Origin: Propionibacteriaceae bacterium AM104-82
GTDB lineage: Bacteria > Actinomycetota > Actinomycetes > Propionibacteriales > Propionibacteriaceae
Assembly (NCBI GenBank): GCA_027658995.1
Contig: JAQDQK010000018.1
Span: 9,200 to 73,199 of the forward strand
Length of the DNA: 64,000 nucleotides
Reading direction: 5' to 3'
Numbering within the stretch: position 1 is the stretch's first letter; every line of letters starts with the position of its first letter. Below are positions 51,824 through 60,770 of this stretch, piece by piece. The notes beneath the pieces are model-generated. The model ran no database searches and had not been told where the DNA came from. It saw nothing but the letters and a program-made list of their open reading frames with translations. The position numbers were made by a program, and so were the translations under genes.

Positions 51824-53514
51824 CCATCCTGTCTGTTCCCCAGGACGGGGTGCGCACCAAGTCGCGCCTCCTCCGCCCCGACGTGTGGACCTTCGTCACG
51901 CTGTTCATGCTCGGCGTCTTCGGGCTGTTCCTCGTCTATCCCCTGTGGGGAGTGCTCAAGGAATCAGTCATCGACGGCGACGGCGGCTTCACCTGGAAGT
52001 ACTTCGTCCAGTTCCTGTCGAAGACCTACTACCTCGGCACCATCCGCAACAGCTTCGTGCTGAGCATCGCCGTCACGCTCGTCTCGCTCGCCATCGGCAT
52101 CCCGTTCTCGTACTTCTACACCTACTTCAAGCTGCGCGGCGCCAAGTTCCTGTTCGTCGGCGCGGTCCTGTCGTGCATGTCGGCCCCCTTCATCGGCGCC
52201 TACTCCTGGATCCTTCTGATGGGCCGCGGCGGCCTCGTCACCCAGTTCCTCGAGACGTTCCTCCCGTTCATCCCGGTCGGCTCGATCTACGGCTTCGGCG
52301 GCATCGTCTTCGTGCTCAGCCTCAAGCTGTTCCCGCTCGTCAGCGTCTACATGAACGGCGCCTTCCGCTCCATCGACTCGTCGCTGCTCGAGGCCGCCTC
52401 CATGATGGGAAGCACGGGCCTCAAGCGCGTGTGGCAGGTCATGATCCGGCTGACGATGCCGACGGTGCTCGCCGCGTCGCTGCTGGTGTTCATGCGCGCC
52501 TTCGCCGACTTCGGCACCCCGCTCCTGATCGGCGAGGGCTACCGCACCTTCACCGTCGAGATCTACAACCAGTACCTCGGCGAGACCGGCCAGAACCACA
52601 ACTTCGCGGCCGCGATCGGCGTGATCGGCGTCCTGGTCACCGCCGCGGTGTTCCTGATCCAGAAGTACGCCACGAGCAAGTTCAACTTCTCGATCAAGGC
52701 CAGCCGACCCGTCGACAAGAAGAAGCCCCGCGGCTTCGGCGGCGTCCTGATGTACATCTACATGTACGGCCTCGTCGCGCTGGGTGTGCTCCCGCAGCTC
52801 TACATCATCTATCTGTCGTTCCGGAACTCGAACTCGGGCAAGTTCCTGCCCGGCTACTCCTTCGACAACTACCAGGCCGCGGCCTCGCGTCTGCTGTGGC
52901 GCTCCACCTGGAACACGCTGTGGTTCGGGTTCGCGTCGCTCGCGATCATCATCGTGATGTCGGTGCTGATCGCCTACCTGGTGGTGCGGCGTGCCAACTT
53001 CGCCAACAACCTGATCGACACGCTGTCGATGATCCCCTACATCCTGCCCGGAGCCGTGATCGGCATCGGCCTTGTGTTGGCCTTCAACAGCCCGCCGCTC
53101 GCGCTGACCGGCACCGCGACCATCATCATCATCGCGCTGGTGATCAGACGCATGCCCTACACGATCCGCTCGGCGACGGCCACGCTGATGCACATCCCGA
53201 TCTCCGCGGAGGAGGCCGCCCGCAGCCTCGGTGCCTCGAAGATGAAGACCTTCTTCCGGATCACCACCCCGATGATGGCCGCGGGCATCACGTCCGGCGC
53301 GATCCTCAGCTTCGTGTCGATCGTGACCGAGATGTCCAGCGCGATCCTGCTCTACAACAACAAGACGATCACGCTGACGATGTCCGCATACGTCGCCATC
53401 TCCCGCGGCAACTACGGCCTGGCCTGCGCCTTCTCGGCGATCCTCACCGTGCTGACCGCCATCATCCTGCTGATCTACCTCCGCTTCACCGCGGAGGAAG
53501 ACATCCAGATGTAG
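51820..53514 (+). CDS. Two-domain ABC permease (FbpB/AfuB-like)
   Basis: A 564-residue permease with about twelve helices formed by two fused six-helix halves. EAA loops are seen in both halves: DSSLLEAASMMGSTGLKRVWQVMIRLTMP and ISAEEAARSLGASKMKTFFRITTPMMAAG. The fused form is typical of ferric-ion, phosphonate and some hexose-phosphate (AfuABC) importers. AfuABC in Actinobacillus was shown to carry sugar phosphates, which fits the phosphatase and dehydrogenase in this operon. Confidence 0.93.
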   Translation: MTILSVPQDGVRTKSRLLRPDVWTFVTLFMLGVFGLFLVYPLWGVLKESVIDGDGGFTWKYFVQFLSKTYYLGTIRNSFVLSIAVTLVSLAIGIPFSYFYTYFKLRGAKFLFVGAVLSCMSAPFIGAYSWILLMGRGGLVTQFLETFLPFIPVGSIYGFGGIVFVLSLKLFPLVSVYMNGAFRSIDSSLLEAASMMGSTGLKRVWQVMIRLTMPTVLAASLLVFMRAFADFGTPLLIGEGYRTFTVEIYNQYLGETGQNHNFAAAIGVIGVLVTAAVFLIQKYATSKFNFSIKASRPVDKKKPRGFGGVLMYIYMYGLVALGVLPQLYIIYLSFRNSNSGKFLPGYSFDNYQAAASRLLWRSTWNTLWFGFASLAIIIVMSVLIAYLVVRRANFANNLIDTLSMIPYILPGAVIGIGLVLAFNSPPLALTGTATIIIIALVIRRMPYTIRSATATLMHIPISAEEAARSLGASKMKTFFRITTPMMAAGITSGAILSFVSIVTEMSSAILLYNNKTITLTMSAYVAISRGNYGLACAFSAILTVLTAIILLIYLRFTAEEDIQM

Positions 53515-53567
53515 CCCAACCACCCCGTCAACGACGACCACGTCACACCCACCACTAGGAGAAACAG

Positions 53568-54629
53568 ATGTCCTTCAAGAAGCTCATCGCGGCCGGCACG
53601 GCGCTGGCGGCGAGTCTCGCGTTCGCCGCGTGCGGCGGCGGAGGCGGCAACACCGCGGGCGGTGGCAGCAGCGACCAGCCCGAGAACATGGACCTCGTCC
53701 TGTACTCGTCCATGACCGAGAACGACCTGGAGGTCCTCCAGGGGCTCCTCGAGGAGAAGTTCCCCGGCATCTCCATCGAGATCGTCAACGGCAGCGCGGG
53801 CGAGCTCACCACCCGCATCCAGTCCGAGTCCGGCAAGCCGCAGGGCGACATGATGTGGGGCGGCCTCGACACCGCAGACGGCGACAAGCACTCCGCGATC
53901 TTCGAACACTGGCTCTCCGACCATGAGGGCGACGTGCAGGACCAGTACAAGTCGCCCAACGGCTTCTACAACGTCGACCACCTCTCCAGCGTCGCCTTCG
54001 CGGTGAACAACAACCTGGAGAAGGAACTCGGCCTGTCGATCACGAGCTATGAGGACCTCCTCGATCCCAAGCTCAAGGGCAAGATCGTGATGGCCGACCC
54101 GACGTCCTCGTCGTCGGCGTGGAACAACCTGTCCAACATCATGGCCGTCTACGGCAACGACTCCGAGGAGTCGTGGAAGATGATCCGCGGCCTGCTGGAG
54201 AACAACATCGTCATCGCGGGCTCCTCGTCCGCCGCGTTCGCGAGCGTCGAGGACGGCGAGTATGTCGTCGGCCTCACCTACGAGGACGGCATCGCCTCGC
54301 TGCTCAAGAGCGGCGCCGAGAACATCCGCCTGCAGTACCCCGAGAACGGCACCAGCGCCTCCGCGTTCAGCACCGCCGTCATCAAGGGTGCCCCGAACGC
54401 GCCGCTCGCCAAGAAGGTCATCAACTACATCATGAGCCCCGAGGGCCAGCAGGCCTTCGGTGAGGCGGTCGGCACCGTCCGGATGACCACCAAGGCCGAG
54501 GTGAAGTCCGAGTTCCTGCCCGCGACCTCCGAGGTCAAGTGGGTCGAGCGCGACGTCGCATGGCTCACCGAGCACCGCGACGAGATCGTCGAGAAGTGGA
54601 CCGACGTGTTCACCGAGGTCAACGGCTGA
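53568..54629 (+). CDS. AfuA/FbpA-like solute-binding lipoprotein
   Basis: A 353-residue protein with lipobox FAAC (Cys22) and a Gly-rich linker. The mature part is of the FbpA/AfuA type (DLVLYSSMTENDLEVLQGLLEEKFPGI; TTRIQSESGKPQGDMMWGGLD; VKGKIVMADPTSSS-like segment). The two adjacent tyrosines that bind iron in FbpA are not evident, and Ser/Thr-rich loops (ADPTSSSSAWNNL, AGSSSAAFA) suggest an oxyanion or phosphate-containing ligand. TAGGAGA precedes ATG 53568. Two hairpins follow it. Confidence 0.9.
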   Translation: MSFKKLIAAGTALAASLAFAACGGGGGNTAGGGSSDQPENMDLVLYSSMTENDLEVLQGLLEEKFPGISIEIVNGSAGELTTRIQSESGKPQGDMMWGGLDTADGDKHSAIFEHWLSDHEGDVQDQYKSPNGFYNVDHLSSVAFAVNNNLEKELGLSITSYEDLLDPKLKGKIVMADPTSSSSAWNNLSNIMAVYGNDSEESWKMIRGLLENNIVIAGSSSAAFASVEDGEYVVGLTYEDGIASLLKSGAENIRLQYPENGTSASAFSTAVIKGAPNAPLAKKVINYIMSPEGQQAFGEAVGTVRMTTKAEVKSEFLPATSEVKWVERDVAWLTEHRDEIVEKWTDVFTEVNG

Positions 54630-54644
54630 CCCCCACCCCATGAC

Positions 54645-54704
54645 CGGTCGCGGTCGCTCGGCTCCTGAACGAGCGACCGCGACCGAACGGGAGCCCAGGC
54701 TCCC
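54645..54704 (+). other. Two intercistronic hairpins after the binding-protein gene
   Basis: The first hairpin is a perfect 16-bp stem (54645-54660 with 54670-54685, 9-base loop). The second is a 7-bp stem GGGAGCC / GGCTCCC (54689-54704). They lie inside the operon, so they may stabilise the binding-protein mRNA or lower downstream expression rather than end the transcript. No T-run follows. Confidence 0.7.
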
Positions 54705-54845
54705 ACCGTGCCCGATCCCGTCACGGATCGACCCATCACGACCGACCCTGGCCCCGGCATGCCCGGAAACGGATCGGCCCCGCGTCACCCATTCCCGCGT
54801 TACCCAATCAGGACACCCCCATCCCCCAGGAGGAACCAACCGATC

Positions 54846-56150
54846 ATGGGAACCACCAATCGACCTGGCAGCCGCGCACCGAAGCGCCGCCTGCTCGGAC
54901 TGCTGCTCGGCGCAGCGCTGGCAGTTGCAGGCGTCATCGCGCCCGCGCAGCCCGCCGCCGCCGACTCCTTCGACGGGCTCGAACTTGAGCTCAGCAACGG
55001 CCCCTGGCCCACGTCCCACGTCCAAGGCATCGCCGTCGATGTCGAGAAGGGCTTCATCTACTACTCGTTCACCACGCTGCTGGTGAAGACCGACCTGCAG
55101 GGCAACGTCGTCGGCACCGTCGGCGGCTTCACCGGACACCTCGGTGACCTCGACATCAACCCCGCCGAAGGACGCGTCTACGGCTCGCTCGAGTACAAGG
55201 CCGCCGAGGCCTTCTACATCGCGATCTTCGACGTCGACAAGATCGACGAGATCGGCATGGACGCGCAGAACTCGCACGTCGTGTCGACGGTGCACCTGCA
55301 GGAGGTCGTCGACGACTACGCCGCAGACATGGACGGCGACGGCGACTTCGACGGCAACATCGCCAACACCCCGGACCACCGCTATGGCTCCTCGGGCATC
55401 GACGGCACCGCCTTCGGGCCGAAGTTCGGCAAGACCGACGGCAAGCAGTACCTGACCGTCGCCTACGGCATCTACAAGAACGTCGACCGCGTCGACAACG
55501 ACCACCAGGTCCTGCTGCAGTACGACACCTCCAAGTGGGTCTCCCTCGAGCGCCCGCTCACCGAGGCCGACCCGCACCGCGTCGGGCCCAAGAAGGTCGA
55601 CGGCAAGTACTTCGTCTTCACCGGCAACACCCACTACGGCGTGCAGAACCTCGAGTACGACCCGTACCTGCAGCGCTGGTGGATGGGCGTCTACAAGGGC
55701 GTCAAGCCGCAGTACCCGAACTACCTGATGTTCGCGGTCGACGCCAAGGACAAGCCGAAGATGACGACCCTGACCGGGCTCGGCGGCGAGAAGGGCCTCC
55801 TGCTGCCGCTGGCAGACGACGGACTGCAGGATCCCGCCACCGGCATCCGCGGCTGGAACCAGGACGCCTCCGTCGGCATCCAGAGCCTCGACAACGGCCT
55901 GTACTACCTGGCGAAGCAGACCAAGTCTGCCGGTGGTCAGGGCTCGGTCATCACGCTCAAGAGCTGGGCGGGCGACGCGGACGCGCCGTTCGCGTCCGTC
56001 ACGGCCGACTTCGAGTACCCCTGGCAGCGCGACGCGGTCTACACCGCAGGCGACCAGGTGACCTTCGCCGGTGCGACCTACCAGGCCAAGTGGTGGACGA
56101 AGGGCCAGATGCCCGGCGCCCAGTACGGCCCCTGGCAGTTGATCGGCTGA
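54846..56150 (+). CDS. Secreted protein with C-terminal CBM5/12-like module
   Basis: A 434-residue protein with an exported signal peptide (about residues 1-40, RRLLGLLLGAALAVAGVIAP, cleaved after AAA). The middle has propeller-like strands (GIAVDVEKGFIYYSF, GHLGDLDINPAEGRVYGSL, GIQSLDNGLYYLAKQT) and an acidic Asp-rich loop (DMDGDGDFDGN) that may bind calcium. The last 45 residues (AVYTAGDQVTFAGATYQAKWW, then GPWQLIG) are a chitin-binding CBM5/12-type module. The middle has no family I can name; it could release the transported substrate from a polymer. AGGAGG precedes ATG 54846. Confidence 0.78.
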   Translation: MGTTNRPGSRAPKRRLLGLLLGAALAVAGVIAPAQPAAADSFDGLELELSNGPWPTSHVQGIAVDVEKGFIYYSFTTLLVKTDLQGNVVGTVGGFTGHLGDLDINPAEGRVYGSLEYKAAEAFYIAIFDVDKIDEIGMDAQNSHVVSTVHLQEVVDDYAADMDGDGDFDGNIANTPDHRYGSSGIDGTAFGPKFGKTDGKQYLTVAYGIYKNVDRVDNDHQVLLQYDTSKWVSLERPLTEADPHRVGPKKVDGKYFVFTGNTHYGVQNLEYDPYLQRWWMGVYKGVKPQYPNYLMFAVDAKDKPKMTTLTGLGGEKGLLLPLADDGLQDPATGIRGWNQDASVGIQSLDNGLYYLAKQTKSAGGQGSVITLKSWAGDADAPFASVTADFEYPWQRDAVYTAGDQVTFAGATYQAKWWTKGQMPGAQYGPWQLIG

Positions 56151-56157
56151 CCCGCGT

Positions 56158-56200
56158 GCCGGGTCGGGCGCCACGGCACTCCGACGGCGCCCGACCCGGC
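56158..56200 (+). other. Intercistronic hairpin
   Basis: A perfect 15-bp stem (GCCGGGTCGGGCGCC with GGCGCCCGACCCGGC) and a 13-base loop lie between the secreted-protein and phosphatase genes. It may be a terminator with read-through or an mRNA processing/stability element. Confidence 0.7.
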
Positions 56201-56224
56201 CCTCATCCACAGAAAGCAGCAAGC

Positions 56225-57064
56225 ATGGAGAGCAGTCCCCTGTCTCGCCCCACCGCGTTCCACGACGCCTACCTCTTCGACCTGGACGGCACCATCTACC
56301 TGGGAGAGGACCTCCTCCCCGGCGCCCGCCGCCTCATCGAGGAACTCCGCGGCCGCGACATCCCCGTGCGCTTCCTGTCCAACAACCCCACCAAGGCGCC
56401 CGCGCAGTACGCCGAGAAGCTCGCCCGCCTCGGCCTGCCGACCCCGATCGGCGACATCGCCAACACCGTCGCCACCATGACCACCTGGCTGACGACCAAC
56501 CACCCCGACGCCGTGGTGTTCCCGATCGCGGAGCGCCCCCTGGTCGAGGCCTTCGAGGAGGCGGGGATCGCGATGAGCGAGGATCCCGCCCAGATCGACA
56601 TCGTGGTTGCCTCCTACGACCGGGGCTTCGACTACCGCAAGTTGCAGATCGCCTTCGACGCGATCTGGTTCCACAAGCGAGCCTTCCTGGTGGCCACCAA
56701 CCCGGACAGGTACTGCCCGTTCCCCGGTGGGCGCGGCGAGCCCGACTGCGCCGCGGTGGTCGCGGCGATCGAGGCGTGCACCGGCACCACCTGCCGTCAG
56801 GTCGTCGGGAAGCCCGACGCGAGCATGGTCGCCCAGGCGCTAGCCGGCCTCGACGTCGACCCGACGCGCTGCGTGATGGTCGGCGACCGGCTCGGCACCG
56901 ACATCGAACTGGCGCACCGGGCGGGCATGGCCTCTGCGCTGGTGCTCACCGGCGACTCCACCCTCGACGACGTCTCGGCCCTTCCCGAGGACCGTCATCC
57001 CACCTACATCGTCGAGAACATCGACCACCTCATCCCCGAACCGGCGGCTGTGAGCCCCCGGTGA
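56225..57064 (+). CDS. NagD/PGP-like HAD phosphatase
   Basis: A 279-residue class IIA HAD hydrolase. Motif I is LFDLDGTIYLGE, motif II FLSNNPTKAP, the motif III lysine is in VVGKPDASMV, and motif IV is VMVGDRLGTDIELAHRAG. This branch includes glycerol-phosphate and phosphoglycolate phosphatases and 4-nitrophenyl-phosphatase-like enzymes. Its end is 38 bases from the dehydrogenase start, so the two probably act on the same phosphorylated polyol pathway. The ribosome site is weak. Confidence 0.9.
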   Translation: MESSPLSRPTAFHDAYLFDLDGTIYLGEDLLPGARRLIEELRGRDIPVRFLSNNPTKAPAQYAEKLARLGLPTPIGDIANTVATMTTWLTTNHPDAVVFPIAERPLVEAFEEAGIAMSEDPAQIDIVVASYDRGFDYRKLQIAFDAIWFHKRAFLVATNPDRYCPFPGGRGEPDCAAVVAAIEACTGTTCRQVVGKPDASMVAQALAGLDVDPTRCVMVGDRLGTDIELAHRAGMASALVLTGDSTLDDVSALPEDRHPTYIVENIDHLIPEPAAVSPR

Positions 57065-57102
57065 CCGCCACGCGGCCCGTCACGACGGGCGAAAGGACCT
57101 CC

Positions 57103-58461
57103 ATGTCGTTGATCGAGCGCGCGCTGCAATCCGCCGACGAGACGCGGGCCATCGAGTTCGGCCCCGGCGTCGTGCGTCGCACCGGGCAGATGTTCAGGGA
57201 CCTGTTTCCCGGCCGACGGGTGCTGGTGGTCGCCGACGAGAACACCTTCGCCGTCGCGGGAGAGGTGGTGCTCGACGCGCTGCGTGAGACGGGCATCGAG
57301 CAGGCCGCCGAGCCGCTGATCTTCCCCGGCGTCCCCACGCTGTACGCCGACTACGGCAACGTCACCGCCGTGCGCGACCGACTCGCCGAACTGCCCGACG
57401 CCGTCGCCTGCTCGATCGCCGCAGGCACCCTCAACGACATCACCAAACTGGCCTCCGGGGAGCTCGGACGCCCGTACCTGAACGTGTGCACCGCCGCCTC
57501 CGTCGACGGATTCAGCGCCTACGGGGCCGCGATCTCGGTCGACGGGTTCAAGATCACCCGCGACTGCCCGGCGCCCGCCGGCCTGGTCGCCGACCTCGAC
57601 ATCATGGCCGCCGCCCCGGCTCGGCTCACGTCGACCGGCTACGGCGACCTCAGCGAGAAGATCCCCGCGGGCGCGGACTGGATCCTCGCCGACGAACTCG
57701 GCATCGAACCCATCGACGAGCACGTCTGGTCGCTCGTGCAGGGGCCGCTCCGCGGCGCCCTCGACTCGCCCGACCGGGTCGCGGCAGGCGACCCCGCCGC
57801 GATCGAGGCCCTCGCCGAGGGAAACCTGCTCTCCGGGTTGGCGATGCAGGCCATCAAGTCGTCTCGGCCCGCCTCCGGTGCAGGCCACCAGTTCTCCCAC
57901 ACCTGGGAGATGGAGGGCCACGGCCTCGACTGGGAGCCGCCGCTCAGCCACGGCTACAAGGTCGGCGTCGGGACGGTCGCCTCGCTCGCGATGTGGCAGG
58001 AGGCCCTTCGGCTCGACCTGGAGCGCCTGGACGTTGACGCGGTCGTCGCGGCAGCGCCCAGCCGCCAGGACATCGTCGACCGGGTCACGGCGGCGCTCCC
58101 GGAGCGGATCGTCGAGGAGGCGCTGAAGACCTCGCTGGCCAAGCACCTGGAGGGCGAGGACCTGCGGGCCAGGCTCAAGAGGATCGTCGCCGCGTGGCCC
58201 CGGATCCGCGAGCGGGTCGCCGCGCAGTTGGTGACGCCCGAGCGGGCGGCCGGGATGCTTGCCGCGGCGGGGGCCCCTAACCACCCCGAGTCGATCGGGA
58301 TCGACTGGGACCGGTTCCGGGGCACGCACCACAAGGCGCACATGATCCGCACCCGCTACACCGTCCTCGAACTGCTGTGGGAGACCGGGCAGTTCGACGC
58401 GGTCCTCGAGCGGCTGTTCTCCCCCGAGGGCTACTGGGGCAGGACCCCGCACCCCGCCTGA
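57103..58461 (+). CDS. Glycerol-1-phosphate dehydrogenase-like enzyme (AraM/EgsA family)
   Basis: A 452-residue member of the iron-containing-alcohol-dehydrogenase-like fold, branch AraM/EgsA. The dinucleotide motif is IAAGTLNDITKLAS, followed by TAASVDGFSAYGAAI. The metal site has Asp in LTSTGYGDLSEK and histidines in GAGHQFSHTWEMEGHG and the SHGYKVGVG segment. Family members reduce dihydroxyacetone phosphate to, or oxidise, sn-glycerol-1-phosphate or related polyol phosphates. ATG 57103 has GAAAGGA before it; an alternative GTG at 57061 overlaps the previous stop. It is last in the module. Confidence 0.87.
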   Translation: MSLIERALQSADETRAIEFGPGVVRRTGQMFRDLFPGRRVLVVADENTFAVAGEVVLDALRETGIEQAAEPLIFPGVPTLYADYGNVTAVRDRLAELPDAVACSIAAGTLNDITKLASGELGRPYLNVCTAASVDGFSAYGAAISVDGFKITRDCPAPAGLVADLDIMAAAPARLTSTGYGDLSEKIPAGADWILADELGIEPIDEHVWSLVQGPLRGALDSPDRVAAGDPAAIEALAEGNLLSGLAMQAIKSSRPASGAGHQFSHTWEMEGHGLDWEPPLSHGYKVGVGTVASLAMWQEALRLDLERLDVDAVVAAAPSRQDIVDRVTAALPERIVEEALKTSLAKHLEGEDLRARLKRIVAAWPRIRERVAAQLVTPERAAGMLAAAGAPNHPESIGIDWDRFRGTHHKAHMIRTRYTVLELLWETGQFDAVLERLFSPEGYWGRTPHPA

Positions 58462-58485
58462 GCGCCCCGCGCTCGGCCCCACGAC

Positions 58486-58531
58486 ACGGCGCCTCGGTGG
58501 AGACTCTCCGTTCTCTCCGCCGGGGCGCCGT
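58486..58531 (+). terminator. Terminator of the transporter/phosphatase module
   Basis: An 18-bp stem (58486-58503 with 58514-58531, two G-U pairs) and a 10-base loop starts 24 bases after the dehydrogenase stop. Confidence 0.8.
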
Positions 58532-58567
58532 CGCGGTGGTTGAGTGTCGCGGGGGCTGGGCTGTGCG

Positions 58568-58647
58568 TTGAGCATGTTTCGCTGCTCGTTGCTTCTCAAG
58601 ACGCATTTGAACGATCAGATCGGAAACGAGTTACCAAACATGCTCAA
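58568..58647 (-). repeat. 80-bp palindromic element, copy B (inverted relative to A)
   Basis: Exactly 80 bases, as copy A. Its minus strand begins TTGAGCATGTTTGGTAACTC, identical to copy A for 20 bases, keeps TGATCGTTCA at the centre, and ends identically for ten. On the plus strand the first arm has diverged (TTGAGCATGTTTCGC). With copy A it brackets the structural genes of the module. Confidence 0.85.
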
Positions 58648-58742
58648 ACTCCCAGGTCCGTCAGAGGGTGTGGGTGGTGCGAAGGCGGCGACGACCGGTC
58701 CCTGACAGGCCGGTTTCTGCGTCCGCCGGGGCGTCTGGAAAC

Positions 58743-60119
58743 ATGGGCGCCATGTCTGTCGGCGGCGTCCACCCGGAGGTGCGGGAACTCAACCTGATCC
58801 TCGACCTCTGTCTGAGGATCGGCGAGGTGCTGCTGTCCTCGGGCGCGGGCGCGGCGGACGTCGTCGCGTCGATGCAGGCGGTCGCGCACCACCTCGGGAT
58901 CACGCGGCCAGAGGTCGACGTCACCTTCACCCAACTGTCCATGAGTTACTCCTACGACCCGGAGCAGATGCCGCTGACGCTGGTGCGTCGGGTCACGCAC
59001 CGCGACATCGACTACGAGGACCTGACGCTGGTCAACCAGTTGGTCCTCGACGTGGTGGCCGACCGCGTCGACGTCACGGAGGCGCGCTCCCGGATGGCCA
59101 CCGTCGTGTCGACGCCGCACGCCGCGCCTCGCTGGGTGGTCACCGTCGCCAACGGGGCCATGTGTGGCGCCGTCGCCGTGTTCCTCGGTGGCGGGCCCAT
59201 CGTCGCCGCGATCGCCTTCCTCGCCGCCGCCGCGATCGACCGGGTGCAGTTGCTGCTCTCGCGCCTGCGACTGCCGGGCTTCTACGTCCAGGTCGCGGGC
59301 GGTGGGGTCGCGACGCTGTTCGCGGTGGCCGCCGCGGCCTCAGGGCTGAAGGTCGACCCGAGCCTCGTCGTGACCGCCAACATCGTCATGCTGCTCGCGG
59401 GCATCGGCTTCATGGGGGCGTTGCAGGACGCGCTGACCGGCTTCTACGTCACGGCGACGGCCCGCATGATGGAGGCGCTGCTTGCGACAGCGGGCATCAT
59501 CGCGGGCGTCAGTGGCGGCCTCGCGTTGGCGGGCCTGCTTGGCCAGGAGATCGGCAACCTGGAGCCCGGTCGCACGGGCTGGGAGGAGATGCCGGTCCTC
59601 GCGCTCGGCGCCGCCGCCTGTGCCGCCGCCTTCGCCGTCGCCGTCTACGCCCCGTGGCGGGTCGTCGGGCCGATCGCGGCCATCGCGCTGGTCGCTGCCT
59701 GCCTGGACCGAGTGATCGCCAATGTCGGCCTGGCGCGACCGTGGGGCGCGGGCGCCGCGGCGCTCGCGATCGGCCTGGTCGCCTACGCGGTGGCAGGAAG
59801 GGTGAAGGTGCCGCCGCTGGTGATCGTGGTTCCCGCGATCGTGCCGTTGCTGCCCGGCCTGTCCATCTACCGCGGACTTTCGCTCCTGACGCAGGGCACC
59901 GAGGCGAGCACCGCGGCCGGCCTGCTTGCGATGATGACGGCGGCCTCCGTCGCGATCGCGTTGGCCTCGGGCGTCATCCTGGGTGAGTGGGTCGCACAGC
60001 CGTTGAAGCGGGAGGCGCGTCGCCTCGAGACCAGGCTCGCTGGGCCTCGCCTCGTCGGCCCGTTCAAGGCGAGCCTGCGCGGCCGTCGGAAGTCGCGCGA
60101 GGGACAGAACCCCGGCTGA
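58743..60119 (+). CDS. ThrE-type threonine/serine exporter family protein
   Basis: A 458-residue protein. The N-terminal soluble part (VRELNLILDLCLRIGEVLLSSGAGAADV, then the TFTQLSMSYSYD segment) is the ThrE family domain, followed by about ten membrane helices in two five-helix units with a conserved GIGFMGALQDALTGFYVTATARM. ThrE of corynebacteria exports threonine and serine. The start is either ATG 58743 or ATG 58752; I use the first, with GGAAA upstream. Confidence 0.9.
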   Translation: MGAMSVGGVHPEVRELNLILDLCLRIGEVLLSSGAGAADVVASMQAVAHHLGITRPEVDVTFTQLSMSYSYDPEQMPLTLVRRVTHRDIDYEDLTLVNQLVLDVVADRVDVTEARSRMATVVSTPHAAPRWVVTVANGAMCGAVAVFLGGGPIVAAIAFLAAAAIDRVQLLLSRLRLPGFYVQVAGGGVATLFAVAAAASGLKVDPSLVVTANIVMLLAGIGFMGALQDALTGFYVTATARMMEALLATAGIIAGVSGGLALAGLLGQEIGNLEPGRTGWEEMPVLALGAAACAAAFAVAVYAPWRVVGPIAAIALVAACLDRVIANVGLARPWGAGAAALAIGLVAYAVAGRVKVPPLVIVVPAIVPLLPGLSIYRGLSLLTQGTEASTAAGLLAMMTAASVAIALASGVILGEWVAQPLKREARRLETRLAGPRLVGPFKASLRGRRKSREGQNPG

Positions 60120-60177
60120 CCTGGGGCGTTGCTACGTTGAGCCGCGCCTTCGCGCCGTCGACACATCAGGAGCATCC

Positions 60178-60738
60178 GTGCAGCACTACCCGAGGTTCTA
60201 CATCAAGCAGCGCATCACCATGATGGTGAACCGCTACGAGATCCGCGTCGCGAACCCCGACGGGACGGAGGGAACGCTGATCGCGCTCGCGCAGCAGAAA
60301 CGGATGGCGCTGAAGGAGCAGGTGACCTTCTATGCGGACGAGGCCCGGACCCAGCCGCTGTTCGCGTTCAAGGCCCGCAAGGTGGTCGACCTGAACTCCG
60401 GCTACGACATCACCGACGGCGCGGGCCAGCCGATCGCATTCTTCAGGAAGGACTTCGGGGCGTCTCTGCTGCGCTCGACGTTCCTGCTCAGCGGGCCCAA
60501 CTACGAGGGCACCGGCCAGGAGGAGAACCAGGTCGTCGCGATCCTGCGCCGCTTCCTCGACTTCCCGTTCCTGCCGATCCACTTCGTCTACGACGACGCT
60601 CAGGGCAACCAGTTGCTCCGCATCGAGCGGCAGTTCGCGCTGCGCGACAAGTACACCGTCACGGTGCCCGACAGCAGGGTCGATTACCGCGTCGCCGCCT
60701 GCCTCGGCGTCGCGATGGACGCGCTGATGGGGCGCTGA
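60178..60738 (+). CDS. LURP-one-related / scramblase-like protein
   Basis: A 186-residue soluble protein of the LURP-one-related (Tubby-like) fold. The pattern is alternating strands with RFYIKQRITMMVNRYEIR, LFAFKARKVVDLNSGYDITD, IAFFRKDFGASLLRSTFLL and a final helix RVAACLGVAMDALMG. It may bind lipid; the function in bacteria is unknown. It starts at GTG with CAGGAG upstream and follows the ThrE-type gene by 58 bases. Confidence 0.87.
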   Translation: MQHYPRFYIKQRITMMVNRYEIRVANPDGTEGTLIALAQQKRMALKEQVTFYADEARTQPLFAFKARKVVDLNSGYDITDGAGQPIAFFRKDFGASLLRSTFLLSGPNYEGTGQEENQVVAILRRFLDFPFLPIHFVYDDAQGNQLLRIERQFALRDKYTVTVPDSRVDYRVAACLGVAMDALMGR

Positions 60739-60770
60739 CCCGCCAAGCCGCCGTTAACCGGGAGGGGTGG

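Noticed and set aside
51964..53541. A 525-codon minus-strand frame opposite the two-domain permease
   Set aside because: The product is rich in Asp, His, Gly and Arg as expected for the antisense of a membrane protein gene. No motif is visible.
54846..56150. Chitinase
   Set aside because: The C-terminal module resembles chitin-binding CBM5/12, but no GH18 or GH19 catalytic motif is present.
50341..58647. Transposon with terminal inverted repeats
   Set aside because: The 80-bp elements look like ends, but there is no transposase or integrase between them and no target-site duplication. I keep it as an element pair of unknown role.
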